Of a stretch of DNA of 64,000 nucleotides, positions 38,638 through 48,174 are shown one piece after another. The DNA is from Kribbella amoyensis (GTDB lineage: Bacteria; Actinomycetota; Actinomycetes; Propionibacteriales; Kribbellaceae). The stretch is from the NCBI RefSeq assembly GCF_007828865.1, contig NZ_VIVK01000001.1:3100001-3164000 (forward strand), in the 5' to 3' direction. The translations under genes were made by a program, and so were the position numbers. The notes below the pieces were generated by a model. It ran no database searches, had not been told where the DNA came from, and saw nothing but the letters and a program-made list of their open reading frames with translations. Numbering within the stretch: the first letter of the stretch is position 1; each line of letters opens with the position of its first letter.

Positions 38638-41409
38638 ATGACTGACGACGAGCTGGTCGGGCGCGCCGGGCTGGTCGAGCGTGCGCGGACGCAGCTCGAG
38701 ACCAGCGGCAGTGTGCTGCTCTACGGGCCGACCGGGATCGGCAAGTCCGCGCTCGGCCGCGCCCTCGTGGCGGAGCGGTCGCGGGCGGGCTGGCGGGTGC
38801 TGAGTGCCGCACCGTCGCAGAGCGAGGCCGGTCTGCCCTACGTCACGCTCCTCGATCTGCTCTCGAACCAGCTCGAACTCGCCTGGCAGGTACTGCCGGA
38901 CCATCTCCGCCAACCGCTCGAGGTCGCGCTGCTCAAGGCGAGCGCACCCGACACCGTGCGGGACGAGCTGGCTGTCCGGCTCGCCGTGTTGCACGTCCTG
39001 CGGCGGCTGGCGGCGTCCGGTCCGGTGCTGCTGGTCGTGGACGACATCCAATGGGTCGACCCGTCCAGTCTCGAAGTACTGACGTTCTGCGCGCGCCGGT
39101 TGAACGAAGGCGTCCACATGCTCGCCACCGAGCAGGTCGCCGACGGCGATCTCCCCGTGATGGCCGAGGCCTGTCCCGAGCCCGTGCTGCAGCTCGAGGT
39201 CCCGCCGCTCGCGGAGCCGGACGTCCTCGCCCTGCTGCGGAGCAGGCTCTCCAGTCCCCTCCCGGTCCGGACGGCCCGGCGCATCTACACGGCCAGCGCG
39301 GGCAACCCGTTCATGGCGTTGGAGCTGGGACGGGCCGTGCTCCGGCATCCGCAAGGTGTGTCGCCGAACGATCCGCTCCCGGTGTCGAGCCGGCTGAAGA
39401 CCCTGCTCGGTGACCGGCTGGCCGCTCTGAGCCCGGCGGCCTACGAGCTTCTCCTGCACGCCGCCTCGTCCCCACGTCCGACTACCAGTCAGCTGTGCCG
39501 GTCGCTGGGACGCCCCGTCGATCGCGAGCTCGCCGAAGCCGAGGGGCTTGGGCTGATCGACGTGTCGTCGGACCGGCTGCGCTTCAGCCATCCACTGCTG
39601 CGTGAGTTCGTCTACGCGGAGGCGACGTCGGCCGCACGTCGGCAAGCCCACGCGCAGCTGGCCGCAGTGGTCGAGGAGCCGGTGGAGAACGCGACCCACC
39701 GCGCCCTGGCCACCCAGGAAGCGAACGCCGAGCTCGCGGTCACCATCGAGGACGCGGCCGCGACGGCCGGAGCCCGCGGTGCGTTGGGTGCCGCGGCGAC
39801 CCTCTGGCGCCTGGCCGCCGAGCGGACGCCCTCGGACCACCCGGACGACCGCGCTCGGCGGCTCACCCGCGCCGCGGACGACGCGGCGGCCGCCGGTCAC
39901 CTCGTGGAGTCCGCGGAGATGGCGCGTCGCGCGGTCCAGGCGGCGACCCGTCCCGACGTGAAGGTGCCCGCGCTCCTGCTGCTCGTCGACGCCGCGTGGC
40001 CCGAGCACGACCAGCGGATCGAGCTGCTCGACGAGGCGTTCGAGGCCGCGCTCGGCGACGACCAGTTGCTGGCCAAGGTCCGCGTCGTGCAGAGCCACAG
40101 CGCGTACTTCGACCGGCGGCTCGACGACGCCCGCGAGGATGCCCGCGCGGCCGAGGAGCTGGCCCGCAAGTGCGACGACACCGAGGTCCTCGTCGACGCC
40201 CTGAGCGCGGCGAACTCGGTCGAGATCGCCGTCGGCGGTGGCCAGACGGCGGATCGGCTGCTGGAGCAGGCGGCCGAGCTGGCGCTGGAGCTGCCGCTCA
40301 CCAAGACCGTCGTCCACGCCCGGCAGATGGCGGCGATGCGCGAGCTCTTCCGTGGCCGGACCGATGCCGCGATCACGGGGATCAGTGGACTGGTCGACGA
40401 GGTCCGCGCGGTCGGTGCTGTCCGTTGGCTGGCCGGCATCCTCATCTCCGCGACAGCGATCTACGAACGCAGTGGCCATGGCGCGGACGCGCTCGCGGCC
40501 GGGCACGAGTGCCTGCAGCTGATGCAGGATCTTGGCGACGAGCCCGAGGTCGGCATGGTCATCGCCTCGCGCGCCGAGTGGGCCGGTGGCACGGCGACCA
40601 TGGCCCGCGAGCTCGCCGACGCGTCCCTCGAAGCGGTCCGCACCATCGGCAACGACGAGTGGACCGGACCGGCCCTCGCGAGCGTCGGTCTCGTCGGTGT
40701 GCTCACCGGCGACCCGCAGCGCGCGGTCGAGGCGTTCGACGCGATCGCCGACTCGGGGGAGGCGGCGATGCCGTACGACCCGGCGATCATCCCGTGGCAC
40801 GCGGACTATGCCGAAGCCCTGGTCGCGGCCGGGCGGCTGGACGACGCGGCCGCGCTGATCGCCGAGATCCGGGAGCGGGCCGAGACCTTGGACCGCGAGG
40901 TGATCAAGGTCGGGCTGGCCCGCGCCGAGGCACTGCTGATCGCGAAGCAGGGCGACCCGGCGGCGGCGCTGGAGCTGCTGGAGAAGACGCTCGACGGCGC
41001 CGGCGATCGGGTGTACCCGCTGGACCTGGCCCGGTGCGAGCTCACCCGTGGACGCGTCGCCCGGCAGGCCCGTCGCCGGTCGGTGGCGCGCACCGCCTTC
41101 CTGGACGCGATCGAGCAGTTCGAGTCGTACGGCGCCCCCGCCTGGCGGGAGGTCGCCGAGACCGAGCTCGCCCGGCTCGACGTGCCGAGCCGGTCCCGGC
41201 AGCCGTCGGAGCTGACCGACAACGAGCAGCAGATCGTCGCGATGGTGCGGGACGGCTCCACCAACCGCGAGATCGCCGCAGCCCTCTACCTCAGCGTCAA
41301 GGCGGTCGAGTCGCAGCTCACCCGCCTGTACCGCCGGTTCGGGGTGGCCAACCGCACCCAGCTCCTCCGCACGGTCGACCGCAACGGTCCCGACCTCGCC
41401 TCCCGCTGA
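38638..41409 (+). CDS. LAL-type (large ATP-binding) LuxR family transcriptional regulator
   Basis: A 923-residue regulator: N-terminal AAA ATPase with Walker A GPTGIGKS (30-37) and Walker B LLVVDDIQWVD (about 130-140), a long helical TPR-like middle region, and C-terminal LuxR helix-turn-helix (about 860-910, LTDNEQQIVAMVRDGSTNRE then AALYLSVKAVESQLTRLYRR). LAL regulators respond to ATP and a ligand such as maltotriose in MalT; here the ligand is unknown. The complementary strand is open over 5 kb; this is a composition artefact. Confidence 0.93.
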   Translation: MTDDELVGRAGLVERARTQLETSGSVLLYGPTGIGKSALGRALVAERSRAGWRVLSAAPSQSEAGLPYVTLLDLLSNQLELAWQVLPDHLRQPLEVALLKASAPDTVRDELAVRLAVLHVLRRLAASGPVLLVVDDIQWVDPSSLEVLTFCARRLNEGVHMLATEQVADGDLPVMAEACPEPVLQLEVPPLAEPDVLALLRSRLSSPLPVRTARRIYTASAGNPFMALELGRAVLRHPQGVSPNDPLPVSSRLKTLLGDRLAALSPAAYELLLHAASSPRPTTSQLCRSLGRPVDRELAEAEGLGLIDVSSDRLRFSHPLLREFVYAEATSAARRQAHAQLAAVVEEPVENATHRALATQEANAELAVTIEDAAATAGARGALGAAATLWRLAAERTPSDHPDDRARRLTRAADDAAAAGHLVESAEMARRAVQAATRPDVKVPALLLLVDAAWPEHDQRIELLDEAFEAALGDDQLLAKVRVVQSHSAYFDRRLDDAREDARAAEELARKCDDTEVLVDALSAANSVEIAVGGGQTADRLLEQAAELALELPLTKTVVHARQMAAMRELFRGRTDAAITGISGLVDEVRAVGAVRWLAGILISATAIYERSGHGADALAAGHECLQLMQDLGDEPEVGMVIASRAEWAGGTATMARELADASLEAVRTIGNDEWTGPALASVGLVGVLTGDPQRAVEAFDAIADSGEAAMPYDPAIIPWHADYAEALVAAGRLDDAAALIAEIRERAETLDREVIKVGLARAEALLIAKQGDPAAALELLEKTLDGAGDRVYPLDLARCELTRGRVARQARRRSVARTAFLDAIEQFESYGAPAWREVAETELARLDVPSRSRQPSELTDNEQQIVAMVRDGSTNREIAAALYLSVKAVESQLTRLYRRFGVANRTQLLRTVDRNGPDLASR

Positions 41410-41536
41410 GTCCCTCCGGACGCGGCCTCGCGCAAAGGGAAACCCTTGAGGTGACCCGTCAGTAGCTTCGAACCTCTTGCCGGTCGCGACGACATCGAGA
41501 AACCTCGTCCTCACGGAGAGAGCTCGCCCCTCGCTC

Positions 41537-41565
41537 GGGGCGGCCGAGTGAGGCGCGGCCGCCCC
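41537..41565 (+). terminator. Hairpin after the LAL regulator
   Basis: ggggcggcc (41537-41545) and ggccgcccc (41557-41565), 11-base loop. Probable terminator upstream of the SCO4848 gene. Confidence 0.5.
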
Positions 41566-41595
41566 GCTCCGGATCGCGTTTGCGAGACTGGAGGG

Positions 41596-41847
41596 GTGAA
41601 ACTCGAACGCAAGCACGCGCTGGTCCTGATCGGCGTCGCGGTGTGGAACGTGGTCACCTACGCGACCTTCATCAAGAACCTGGCCGCCACCGAGGGCCGG
41701 CCGACCGGGTACTACGTCGCGCACACCGTGCTGATCGTCGTCAACCTGGGCATCGCCGGGGTGCTCGGCAGCTGGGGCGTCAAGGCCTACCGGGCCAACC
41801 GCGCCGTGGGCTCCGAGCCGGCGCCGAAGGCCGACCTGAACGCCTGA
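41596..41847 (+). CDS. SCO4848-family small membrane protein
   Basis: An 83-residue protein with two hydrophobic segments (residues 7-30 and 44-63). Assigned to the actinobacterial SCO4848 family by length and pattern (RxxxxLIGVAVWN, then VHxTLxxV). GTG at 41596 follows GGAGGGG. Function unknown. It ends 3 bases before the AraC gene on the other strand. Confidence 0.75.
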   Translation: MKLERKHALVLIGVAVWNVVTYATFIKNLAATEGRPTGYYVAHTVLIVVNLGIAGVLGSWGVKAYRANRAVGSEPAPKADLNA

Positions 41848-41849
41848 GG

Positions 41850-42674
41850 TCAGACCCGGGCGAACCGGCTCGGGGTGACGCCGAGCATCCGGCGGAAGTG
41901 CCGGGTCAGGTGCGACTGGTCGTAGAACCCGGCCAGTTGCGCCACCTCGGTCGCCGGCCGCCCGGCCAGCAGGTACCGCCGGGCCAGATCGACCCGCCGG
42001 CCGGTGAGATACCGATGCGGCGGCATCCCGAACTCCCGGCTGAACGCGCGGACCAGGTGCGCCGGATGAGCGTGCACCAACCGCGACGCCTCGTCGAGCG
42101 TGATCCCCGTCGGCAGGTGCGCGTCGAGCACTTCGCGCAGCTTGTGGGCCACGCCCGGATCGCGGCGATCCGGTGGTGCGCTGACGGCCCGGAGCAGGTG
42201 CTGCCGAAGACGTTCCTCCACCAGCAGCAGCCGGCTCTCCGCCTCGAGCGGCTCCCTGCCGTCCGCGAGCACTCCGTGCAACTGGTGAATCCGCCGGCGC
42301 AGCACCGGATCCACCAGCTCCGGCTGATCCACGGCCGCGCCGATCACGTCGTACCCCAGCCGCTCCGGCTCCAGGTAGAGGACGCGTTTGCGGAAGCCCT
42401 CCGGACGGACCGAGCGGCCGTCGTGCGGGACGTTCGGCGGTAAGAGGGAGACCTGTGTCTGGGCCAGACCGTGCTCGCGATGATCCAGGTCGTAGCGGAC
42501 CACGCCCTCGTCCACCAGGAGCACCGTCCAGGCATCGTGCGTGTGGCTCGGGTACGCGTGCGAGGGGAAGTACGCGTGCAGGACCTCGACGATCCCGTCC
42601 ACCGCGGGGCGCCACGCACTGACCTCGGCACCGGCCTTCACGTTCCCGACCATACGCTTCACCCGCAAGGACAT
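41850..42674 (-). CDS. AraC family transcriptional regulator
   Basis: A 274-residue regulator: N-terminal cupin-type AraC binding domain (residues 20-160, HTHDAWTVLLVDEGVVRYDL) and C-terminal AraC HTH domain (about 170-270; GITLDEASRLVHAHPAHLVR, SREFGMPPHRYLTGRRVDLA and FYDQSHLTRHFRRMLGVTPS). ATG at 42674; ATG 42653 is an alternative with a better-placed GGGTGA. Divergent from the M55 peptidase with a 37-bp gap, so it may regulate it. Confidence 0.9.
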   Translation of the reverse strand: MSLRVKRMVGNVKAGAEVSAWRPAVDGIVEVLHAYFPSHAYPSHTHDAWTVLLVDEGVVRYDLDHREHGLAQTQVSLLPPNVPHDGRSVRPEGFRKRVLYLEPERLGYDVIGAAVDQPELVDPVLRRRIHQLHGVLADGREPLEAESRLLLVEERLRQHLLRAVSAPPDRRDPGVAHKLREVLDAHLPTGITLDEASRLVHAHPAHLVRAFSREFGMPPHRYLTGRRVDLARRYLLAGRPATEVAQLAGFYDQSHLTRHFRRMLGVTPSRFARV

Positions 42675-42711
42675 ACGCTGCTGTCCACAAGCCGACGGCG
42701 AAGGGGATCGC

Positions 42712-43545
42712 GTGCGGGTCTACATCAGCGCGGACATGGAAGGCATCACCGGACTGGTCGACGCCGAGGACGTCCAGCCACCGGGCCGCGACTACGAGCG
42801 CTCCCGGGGGATGATGACCGAGGACGTGAACGCGGCGATCCGCGGCGCGTACGACGCGGGCGCCAGCACCGTCCTGGTGAACGACGCCCACGGTCCGATG
42901 CGGAACCTGCTGCCCGACCAGCTCGACTCGCGGGCCGTGCTGATCAAGGGCCGGCCGAAGCCGATGGGCATGATCGAGGGGCTCACCGCGGAGTACGACG
43001 CCGCGCTGTGCGTCGGCTTCCACGCCCGCGCCGGGGTGCTCGGCGTCCTGAGCCACAGCTACATGGGTCATGAGATCGAGGACATGTGGCTCGACGACCA
43101 GCCGGTCGGTGAGATCGGCATGCTTCATGCGGCCGCCTCCTCGCTCGGCGTGCCGGTGGCGCTGCTCACCGGCGACGACGCGGCCTGTGCCGAGATGACG
43201 GACTGGGACGCCACCGTCCGGACGGTCCCGGTGAAGTTCGCCAAGGACCGCTTCGCCGCGGAGCTCGTCCCGGTCCCCGATGCCCGCGCGACGATCGAGG
43301 CCACCGCGCAACTCGCGCTGCGCAATCTCCCCGAGCGCCCGCGGGCCGATGGGGCCGCGCCCCGCCGGCTCGCCGTGCGCTGGCAGTCGGCCTCGGTCGG
43401 CTCCCACCTGACCGCGATCCCCGGGGTCAAGCGCCAGGACGATCGCACCGTCACCGTCGAGGCGCCGATGATCGACCTGTACCGGCTGTTCAACCTGTTC
43501 CTGCGTGTCGCCACCGCCGTCACCTCCAATCCGCCGTACTGCTGA
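42712..43545 (+). CDS. M55 family D-aminopeptidase (DppA-like)
   Basis: A 277-residue protein of DppA type. Zinc-binding residues D8 and E10 in SADMEGITG, H59 in VNDAHG and H103 in CVGFHARAG are in place. Such enzymes cleave D-amino-acid peptides, possibly from cell-wall material. GTG at 42712 follows GAAGGGGA. The open frame extends back to 42541 without homology. Confidence 0.9.
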   Translation: MRVYISADMEGITGLVDAEDVQPPGRDYERSRGMMTEDVNAAIRGAYDAGASTVLVNDAHGPMRNLLPDQLDSRAVLIKGRPKPMGMIEGLTAEYDAALCVGFHARAGVLGVLSHSYMGHEIEDMWLDDQPVGEIGMLHAAASSLGVPVALLTGDDAACAEMTDWDATVRTVPVKFAKDRFAAELVPVPDARATIEATAQLALRNLPERPRADGAAPRRLAVRWQSASVGSHLTAIPGVKRQDDRTVTVEAPMIDLYRLFNLFLRVATAVTSNPPYC

Positions 43546-43608
43546 ACCACTGAAGACGTTTGAAACGTACAAGCGTCGACCGGTCCGGCTACGGCAGATT
43601 CAGGAGCT

Positions 43609-44040
43609 GTGGACAACGAGAACCAGCCCCAGCGCTTCGACACCAAGATCGCCGTCCTGCTCCGCGACGACCTGGCTACCTGGCAACGACTGAACGTCAC
43701 CGCGTTCCTGGTCAGCGGGATCGCGGCGACCCTGCCTGAGGTGGTCGGCGAGCCGTACGAGGACGCCGACGCGACCCGGTACCTGCCGATGTTCCGGCAG
43801 CCGGTGCTCGTGTTCGAGGGGTCGAAGGAGTTCATGAGCGTCGCGCACGGCCGTGCGCTGAGCCGGCAGATCCCGCACTCCGTCTTCACGGCCGATCTGT
43901 TTGCCACTGGCAACGATCGGGACAACCGCGCGGCCGTTCGCGCGGTCCGGCGGGACGAGCTCGACCTCGTCGGCTTCGCGCTGCACGGCCCCAAGAACGC
44001 GGTCGACAAGATCCTCAAGGGCTCCCGCATGCACCCGTGA
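43609..44040 (+). CDS. DUF2000 domain-containing protein
   Basis: A 143-residue protein assigned to DUF2000 by the pattern RFDTKIAVLLRDDLATWQRL, NVTAFLVSGI, PVLVFEGS and AVRRDELDLVGFALHGPKNA. The family may have a peptidyl-tRNA hydrolase-like fold; no function is known. GTG at 43609. Followed by a bidirectional terminator. Confidence 0.8.
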   Translation: MDNENQPQRFDTKIAVLLRDDLATWQRLNVTAFLVSGIAATLPEVVGEPYEDADATRYLPMFRQPVLVFEGSKEFMSVAHGRALSRQIPHSVFTADLFATGNDRDNRAAVRAVRRDELDLVGFALHGPKNAVDKILKGSRMHP

Positions 44041-44048
44041 CCGCGAAC

Positions 44049-44080
44049 GGCCCCCGGAGATCATGGAGATCCCGGGGGCC
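44049..44080. terminator. Bidirectional terminator between DUF2000 and I36 genes
   Basis: ggcccccgg (44049-44057) and ccgggggcc (44072-44080), perfect 9-bp arms with a 14-base loop containing an inner gatc/gatc pair, between two convergent stops. Confidence 0.75.
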
Positions 44081-44097
44081 GCGCAAGGTGGTACCGG

Positions 44098-44475
44098 TCA
44101 GCAGACGAACTGGAAGCTCTCCGCGTCGTTGTCGAAGCCGACCAGCTCCAGGTTGCTGTAGGACTCGCCCGCGGCCAGGTCCACCGACCGACCGCCGAAG
44201 TTGTCGTCCGCGTACAGCCGGACGGTGCACGTGGTCTCGTTGCGGACGGACGAAATCTCGTTGTCGCCGTCCCAGCCGTCGATGTCGCAGCCGTCCGGGC
44301 AGTTGGCCGGCGTCGCGTCGACGTACTGGCTGCCCGTGTAGTTCGGGTCCTCCCACATCCGCACCGAACCGGCCGCCGGGGCGCTTTCCGAGGCAGACGC
44401 GGGGTTGATGGCGCCGAACGTCGCGACGGCCAGGCCACTGATCATCACGGCTGCTGCTACACGCTTGCGGAACAT
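44098..44475 (-). CDS. Secreted peptidase inhibitor family I36 protein
   Basis: A 125-residue protein: signal peptide (residues 1-29, ending in ASA) and a small beta-rich domain of I36/SMPI crystallin type with VRMWEDPNYTGSQYVDATPA, CPDGC and LYADDNFGGRSVDLAAGE. Cysteines would form disulfides. I36 inhibitors block metalloproteases in Streptomyces; target here unknown. ATG at 44475 has AAGGAG five bases upstream. Confidence 0.85.
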   Translation of the reverse strand: MFRKRVAAAVMISGLAVATFGAINPASASESAPAAGSVRMWEDPNYTGSQYVDATPANCPDGCDIDGWDGDNEISSVRNETTCTVRLYADDNFGGRSVDLAAGESYSNLELVGFDNDAESFQFVC

Positions 44476-44626
44476 CGTCACTCCTTCTGTCAGCTGATCT
44501 CGCGGAACCCCTTCATCAAAAGCGCGCCGGCTTTCAGAACGGTCTCAAACGTCTGTCGCAATCCGCTCGCAGAACAGCTGAGATCCGGGCGCGAAACAGT
44601 CGTTGCCCAGTCGTCATAAAACGCCG

Positions 44627-44658
44627 AAAACGCCCCCGGAAGTGAGCATCCGGAGACG
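44627..44658 (-). terminator. Rho-independent terminator of the sdh operon
   Basis: Read leftward, cgtctccgga pairs with tccgggggcg (10 bp, two G-U) around an 8-base loop and is followed by TTTT and a second TTTT after CGGCG. Located 20 bases past the sdhB stop. Confidence 0.75.
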
Positions 44659-44678
44659 TTGTCGGGGTGATGCGAAGA

Positions 44679-45383
44679 TCAGACGCGGCGGAAGATCAAC
44701 GCCCGCTTGACTTCCTGGATCGCCTTGGTGACCTCGATCCCGCGCGGGCAGGCGTCGGTGCAGTTGAAGGTGGTCCGGCAGCGCCAGACACCCTCCTTGT
44801 CGTTCAGGATCTCCAGCCGCTGCTCGGTGCCCTCGTCACGGCTGTCGAAGATGAACCGGTGCGCGCCGACGATCGCCTGCGGGCCGAAGTACTGGCCATC
44901 GGACCAGAACACCGGGCAGGACGTGGTGCACGCGGCGCACAGGATGCACTTGGTGGTGTCGTCGAACCGGTCCCGGTCCGCCTGCGACTGGATCCGCTCC
45001 CGGGTCGGCTCGTGCCCGCTGGTGACCAGGAACGGCATCACCGAGCGGTACGCGTCGAAGAACGGCTCCATGTCGACGACCAGGTCCTTGAGCACCGGCA
45101 GGCCCTTGATGGGCTCGACGGTGATCTCCTTGTCCGGGTTCAGGTCCTTGATCAGCGTCTTGCAGGCCAGCCGGTTGCGGCCGTTGATCCGCATCGCGTC
45201 GGAACCGCAGACACCGTGCGCGCAGGACCGGCGGAACGTGAGCGTGCCGTCCTGCTCCCACTTGACCTTGTGCAGCGCGTCCAGCACCCGGTCCGTCGGC
45301 TGCAGCGTGACCGAGTACGTCTTCCACTCGGCCTCGTCGACGACCTCCGGGTTGTACCTGAGGATCTTGACCTTGACGTCCAT
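44679..45383 (-). CDS. sdhB: Succinate dehydrogenase iron-sulfur subunit
   Basis: A 234-residue subunit of complex II linking FAD in SdhA to quinone. Cysteine clusters: SCAHGVCGSDAM (2Fe-2S), CILCAACTTSCP (4Fe-4S) and CTDACPRG (3Fe-4S). The ATG overlaps the sdhA stop. Last of sdhCDAB. Confidence 0.97.
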   Translation of the reverse strand: MDVKVKILRYNPEVVDEAEWKTYSVTLQPTDRVLDALHKVKWEQDGTLTFRRSCAHGVCGSDAMRINGRNRLACKTLIKDLNPDKEITVEPIKGLPVLKDLVVDMEPFFDAYRSVMPFLVTSGHEPTRERIQSQADRDRFDDTTKCILCAACTTSCPVFWSDGQYFGPQAIVGAHRFIFDSRDEGTEQRLEILNDKEGVWRCRTTFNCTDACPRGIEVTKAIQEVKRALIFRRV

Positions 45384-47125
45384 CAGTACTTGCGCTCCAT
45401 CGGCTTGTAGCGGGTCTGGACGACCGGTTTGTAGTCGAGCCGGATGCTGGCGTTGCCGTCGGCATCGACCTCGCGGTACGCCATCGTGTGCCGCATGAAG
45501 TTCACGTCGTCGCGTTTGTCGTAGTCCTCGCGGAAGTGCCCGCCGCGGGACTCCTTACGCGCCAGCGCGGACTCCACCAGGACCTCTGCGAGGTCGATCA
45601 GGAAGCCCAGCTCGACCGCCTCGAGCAGGTCGGTGTTGAACCGCTTGCCCTTGTCCTGCACCGAGACGTCCGCGAACCGCTTCTTCAGCGCCTCCAGATC
45701 GGTCTGCGCCTGCTTCAGCGAGCCCTCGGTCCGGTACACCTGCGCGTTCAGGTCCATCGTCGCCTGCAGGTCGGACCGGATCGCGGCCACCCGCTCCTGG
45801 CCGGTGGACGTGCGCAGACCCTCGATCAGGTCGACCACGAAGTCCTCCGGCTGCTCCGGCAGCTCCTCGAACTCCGCCGTCTCCGCGTACTCCGCGGCCG
45901 CGATCCCGGCGCGCCGGCCGAACACGTTGATGTCGAGCAGCGAGTTCGTCCCGAGCCGGTTCGCACCGTGCACGGACACGCAAGCGACCTCGCCCGCGGC
46001 GTACAGGCCGGGGATGACGTCGTCGTTGTTGGCCAGCGCCTCGCCCTTGATGTTGGTCGGGATGCCGCCCATCGCGTAGTGCGCGGTCGGGAACACCGGG
46101 ATCTGCTCGGTGTACGGCTCCACACCCAGGTAGGTGCGAGCGAACTCGGTGATGTCCGGCAGCTTCGCGTCGATGTGCGCGGGCTCGAGGTGGGTCAGGT
46201 CGAGCATCACGTACGCGCCCTCGGGGCCGCAGCCACGTCCCTCGCGGACCTCGTTCGCCATCGCGCGGGCCACCATGTCGCGCGGGGCTAGGTCCTTCAC
46301 GGTCGGGGCGTACCGCTCCATGAACCGTTCGTTGTCCTTGTTCCGCAGGATGCCGCCCTCACCACGGGCCGCCTCCGACAGCAGGACGCCGAGTCCGGCC
46401 AGGCCGGTCGGGTGGAACTGGAAGAACTCCATGTCCTCCAGTGGCAGGCCCTTGCGCCAGACGATGCCCATCCCGTCGCCGGTCAGGGTGTGCGCGTTCG
46501 ACGTGGTCCGGAAGACCTTGCCGAACCCGCCCGAGGCGAACACGATCGACTTCGCCGAGAAGATGTGCAGCTCACCGGTGGCCAGCTCGTACGCGACCAC
46601 GCCGGTCGCCTTGCCGGCCACCATCAGCAGGTCGAGCACGTAGAACTCGTTGAAGAACTCGACGTTCTGCTTGATGCACTGCTGGTACAGCGTCTGCAGG
46701 ATCATGTGGCCGGTGCGGTCCGCGGCGAAGCAGGACCGGCGGACCACGGCCTCACCGTGGTTGCGGGTGTGGCCGCCGAAGAACCGCTGGTCGATCTTGC
46801 CCTCGGCGGTCCGGTTGAACGGCAGGCCCATCTTCTCCAGGTCGAGGACCGCGTCGACGGCCTCGCGGCACATCACCTCGGCCGCGTCCTGGTCGACCAG
46901 GAAGTCGCCACCCTTGACCGTGTCGAAGGTGTGCCACTCCCAGTTGTCCTCCTCGACGTTGGCCAGCGCGGCACACATGCCGCCCTGGGCCGCGCCGGTG
47001 TGGGACCGGGTCGGGTACAGCTTGGTGAGCACCGCGGTGCGAGTGCGCTTGCTGGACTCCAGCGCGGCGCGCATTCCGGCGCCGCCCGCGCCCACGATCA
47101 CCACGTCGTACTGATGGCGTTGCAT
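45383..47125 (-). CDS. sdhA: Succinate dehydrogenase flavoprotein subunit
   Basis: A 580-residue FAD-linked catalytic subunit oxidising succinate to fumarate. GAGGAG (residues 12-17) begins the FAD fold; H42 in RSHTGAAQGG is the covalent FAD site. Substrate loops HPTGLAGLGVLLSEAARGEG and HYAMGG are intact. Overlaps sdhB; sdhD is 12 bases upstream. Confidence 0.97.
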   Translation of the reverse strand: MQRHQYDVVIVGAGGAGMRAALESSKRTRTAVLTKLYPTRSHTGAAQGGMCAALANVEEDNWEWHTFDTVKGGDFLVDQDAAEVMCREAVDAVLDLEKMGLPFNRTAEGKIDQRFFGGHTRNHGEAVVRRSCFAADRTGHMILQTLYQQCIKQNVEFFNEFYVLDLLMVAGKATGVVAYELATGELHIFSAKSIVFASGGFGKVFRTTSNAHTLTGDGMGIVWRKGLPLEDMEFFQFHPTGLAGLGVLLSEAARGEGGILRNKDNERFMERYAPTVKDLAPRDMVARAMANEVREGRGCGPEGAYVMLDLTHLEPAHIDAKLPDITEFARTYLGVEPYTEQIPVFPTAHYAMGGIPTNIKGEALANNDDVIPGLYAAGEVACVSVHGANRLGTNSLLDINVFGRRAGIAAAEYAETAEFEELPEQPEDFVVDLIEGLRTSTGQERVAAIRSDLQATMDLNAQVYRTEGSLKQAQTDLEALKKRFADVSVQDKGKRFNTDLLEAVELGFLIDLAEVLVESALARKESRGGHFREDYDKRDDVNFMRHTMAYREVDADGNASIRLDYKPVVQTRYKPMERKY

Positions 47126-47137
47126 TACGGGCGTTCC

Positions 47138-47596
47138 TTACTTGCTGCAGACCGACAGCGTGGAGTTGGGGTCGAGGCAGGGGTCGAAGGTGAAGATCAC
47201 CAGGGTGCCGAGCACGACGATCACGATCGAGGCGGTGATCAGCAGGGACTTCAGCCAGAACCGGGTCTGGTCCTTCTCGGCGTAGTCGTTGATGATCGTG
47301 CGCAGCCCGTTCGTGCCGTGCAGCATGGCCAGCCACAGCATCAGCAGGTCCCAGACCTGCCAGAGCGGGTTGGCCCACTTGCCGGCCACGAAACCGAAGT
47401 CGAGCGCGGTGATCCCGCCGCCGAGCATCAGGTTGGTGAACAGGTGGCCGAGCACCAGCACGACCAGGGCGAGCCCGGACAGCCGCATGAACAGCCAGCT
47501 GTACAGCTCGAAGTTGGTCTGGCCGGACCGGTTGCGGCCGCCGCCCTTGAGCGAGCGGGATCGGCCGGCCGAGCGCGGCTGGGCGATGTCGGTCAT
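47138..47596 (-). CDS. sdhD: Succinate dehydrogenase hydrophobic anchor subunit
   Basis: A 152-residue subunit with three membrane helices (around residues 34-58, 78-97 and 115-135) and His in LVLGHLF and MLHGTNGLR for heme/quinone contact. One base separates its start from the sdhC stop. Confidence 0.92.
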   Translation of the reverse strand: MTDIAQPRSAGRSRSLKGGGRNRSGQTNFELYSWLFMRLSGLALVVLVLGHLFTNLMLGGGITALDFGFVAGKWANPLWQVWDLLMLWLAMLHGTNGLRTIINDYAEKDQTRFWLKSLLITASIVIVVLGTLVIFTFDPCLDPNSTLSVCSK

Positions 47597-47597
47597 C

Positions 47598-47975
47598 TCA
47601 GCCTCCGAACACGTGGGTCAGGTGCCGGATGACGAAGGGCACGAACAGCACGAACCAGACGACACCGACACCGATCATCAGCTGCCGCTGGTACCGCGGG
47701 CCCTTGGCCCAGAAGTCCACCAGGATCAGCCGGATGCCGTTGAAGGCGTGGAACAGGATGGCGGCGACCAGGCCGACCTCGAGCAGGCCGACGATCGGGT
47801 TCTTGTAGGTGCCGATGACCTCGTTGTACGCCTCCGGCGACACCCGGACCAGCGCGGTGTCGAGCACGTGGACCAGGAGGAAGAAGAAGATCCCGACCCC
47901 GGTGATGCGGTGCGCCACCCACGACCACATACCCTCGCGGCCGCGGTACAAGGTGCCAGCTGGCTTGCTGGGCAA
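47598..47975 (-). CDS. sdhC: Succinate dehydrogenase cytochrome b556 subunit
   Basis: A 125-residue subunit with three membrane helices and heme-type His in WVAHRITG, LLVHVLD and LFHAFNGIR. I chose TTG at 47975, giving MPSKPAGTLYRGREGMWSWV, because GGAGG lies six bases upstream and family members start similarly. ATG at 48053 and 48152 are in frame but lack ribosome sites; the longer N-termini would have no family match. Confidence 0.88.
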   Translation of the reverse strand: MPSKPAGTLYRGREGMWSWVAHRITGVGIFFFLLVHVLDTALVRVSPEAYNEVIGTYKNPIVGLLEVGLVAAILFHAFNGIRLILVDFWAKGPRYQRQLMIGVGVVWFVLFVPFVIRHLTHVFGG

Positions 47976-48174
47976 ACCGATCCTCCGATCGGACGACAGA
48001 CCAGAGCCGGGAAACGCGGCGACTCCGGGGCGCCCAGACTGGGTGTTCCGCATGGCTGAGGGGGCCGCGCGCGGCTCGGCCTGGAAGGGGACCAGGCCGT
48101 TCCTGATGTTATCGCTGCGCTGAACGCTTTCTCGCCCGGTCTCGTGTGACATCGCTCTCCAGGGTGTTCCAGGT

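Noticed and set aside
38380..43572. A 1730-codon open frame on the minus strand
   Set aside because: It lies opposite the LAL regulator, SCO4848, AraC and M55 genes. High GC keeps the complementary frame open; its translation is Arg/Gly/Val-rich with no domains.
44049..44080. Considered whether the hairpin could be an I36 regulatory element
   Set aside because: It lies between two convergent stops, so a terminator explains it.
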